DNA from: DTU078 sp033808535
GTDB taxonomy: Bacteria > Bacillota > Clostridia > Oscillospirales > CAG-272
Length of the DNA: 5,816 nucleotides
Assembly (NCBI GenBank): GCA_033808535.1
Contig: JAPXNL010000142.1
Span: 1-5,816, forward strand
Direction: 5' to 3'
Part shown: piece by piece, positions 5,657-5,816 of the stretch
Layout of the letters: the number at the start of each line of letters is the position of its first letter
Position numbering within the stretch: the first letter of the stretch is position 1
Made by a program: the position numbers and the translations under genes
The notes under the pieces: model-generated
The model's database searches: none
Told to the model about the DNA's origin: nothing
The model's input: the letters and a program-made list of their open reading frames with translations, nothing else

Positions 5657-5816
5657 ATCAGCAGTGCGCACCGCTTTATTGAATGCAATACATATATTAG
5701 AGTTTATTTTTATGTTGCTTTCTTTGTTCGGCTCGATTGTCAAGTCAAGTGCAATTTTTGATCAAAAAAGACTTCTAAAGGAGTTTCCCAGTTAAGACAC
5801 TTTCGTGGTCGCAAAT
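5657..5816. mobile_element. Left part of an IS30-like insertion sequence (inner boundary not fixed)
   Basis: The transposase tail at 5740-5816 implies that the element's terminal inverted repeat lies just left of its stop codon. IS30-family elements usually have only a few tens of bases between the stop and the end, so the true boundary is probably within about 5660-5739. The other end is not in the window, so the terminal repeat and target duplication cannot be identified. The left coordinate given is an outer limit. Confidence 0.5.
5740..5816 (-). CDS. IS30-family transposase, C-terminal end only (rest beyond window)
   Basis: On the minus strand, entering from the right edge, the last 24 codons read LRPRKCLNWETPLEVFFDQK then LHLT and a TGA stop (5742-5740). 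The pattern RPRKCLxWxTPxEVF...LHLT is the characteristic C-terminal end of IS30-family transposases (DDE integrase-core enzymes that cut and join the IS ends). Only this tail is in the window, so whether the element is intact is unknown. The surrounding sequence is much more AT-rich than the genes to the left, consistent with an insertion. The codon run is short, but the motif is specific. Confidence 0.82.
   Translation of the reverse strand, partial: LRPRKCLNWETPLEVFFDQKLHLT

Noticed and set aside
1..5816. tRNA, rRNA or a known riboswitch
   Set aside because: Reading both strands I saw no cloverleaf with a TTCGA-type T-loop, no rRNA blocks and no recognisable riboswitch core.

Overview
The window looks like a chromosomal piece of a GC-rich, probably spore-forming Firmicute (Clostridia, perhaps an Oscillospiraceae/Christensenellales-type gut lineage). 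The basis is a YtvI-like sporulation membrane protein, Clostridia-style TrhA/hemolysin III and M15B carboxypeptidase genes, GGAGG-type ribosome binding sites, and the tail of an IS30-type transposase. The lineage is inferred from protein style only. Two runs of exactly ten Ns suggest a draft or metagenome-assembled contig.

Left part (1-1819, minus strand). A secreted or membrane-anchored protein of unknown function runs off the left edge; it has an N-terminal membrane segment and a TEPV-repeat linker. Then comes a 252-base spacer with a strong hairpin and a possible promoter. A gene for a YtvI-like AI-2E-family membrane protein follows, interrupted by an N run at 1353-1362.

Middle (1820-2129). 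This is a divergent intergenic region. It carries a clear sigma-A-type promoter reading right (TTGACT, 17 bases, TAGAAT). An interrupted dyad has its loop over the -35 box. A leader of about 160 bases precedes the next gene.

Right part (2130-5556, plus strand). Four co-directional genes follow: a sugar-phosphate isomerase/epimerase-like TIM barrel (interrupted by an N run at 2491-2500), a TrhA/hemolysin III membrane protein, a DUF6807 ('PmoA-family') protein, and a membrane-anchored VanY-type D,D-carboxypeptidase. A strong intrinsic terminator closes the run at 5561-5588. The isomerase and the DUF6807 protein are plausibly linked through sugar metabolism; TrhA and VanY are envelope functions, so this looks like a mixed transcription unit rather than one pathway.

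Right edge (5589-5816). The sequence becomes AT-rich and contains inverted repeats. It ends in the last 24 codons of an IS30-family transposase on the minus strand, so a mobile element lies beyond the edge. I see no strong evidence of a new biological system. The best leads are the operator-like dyad at 1920-1953, the hairpin placed between a Shine-Dalgarno-like motif and the DUF6807 start, and the IS30 tail.
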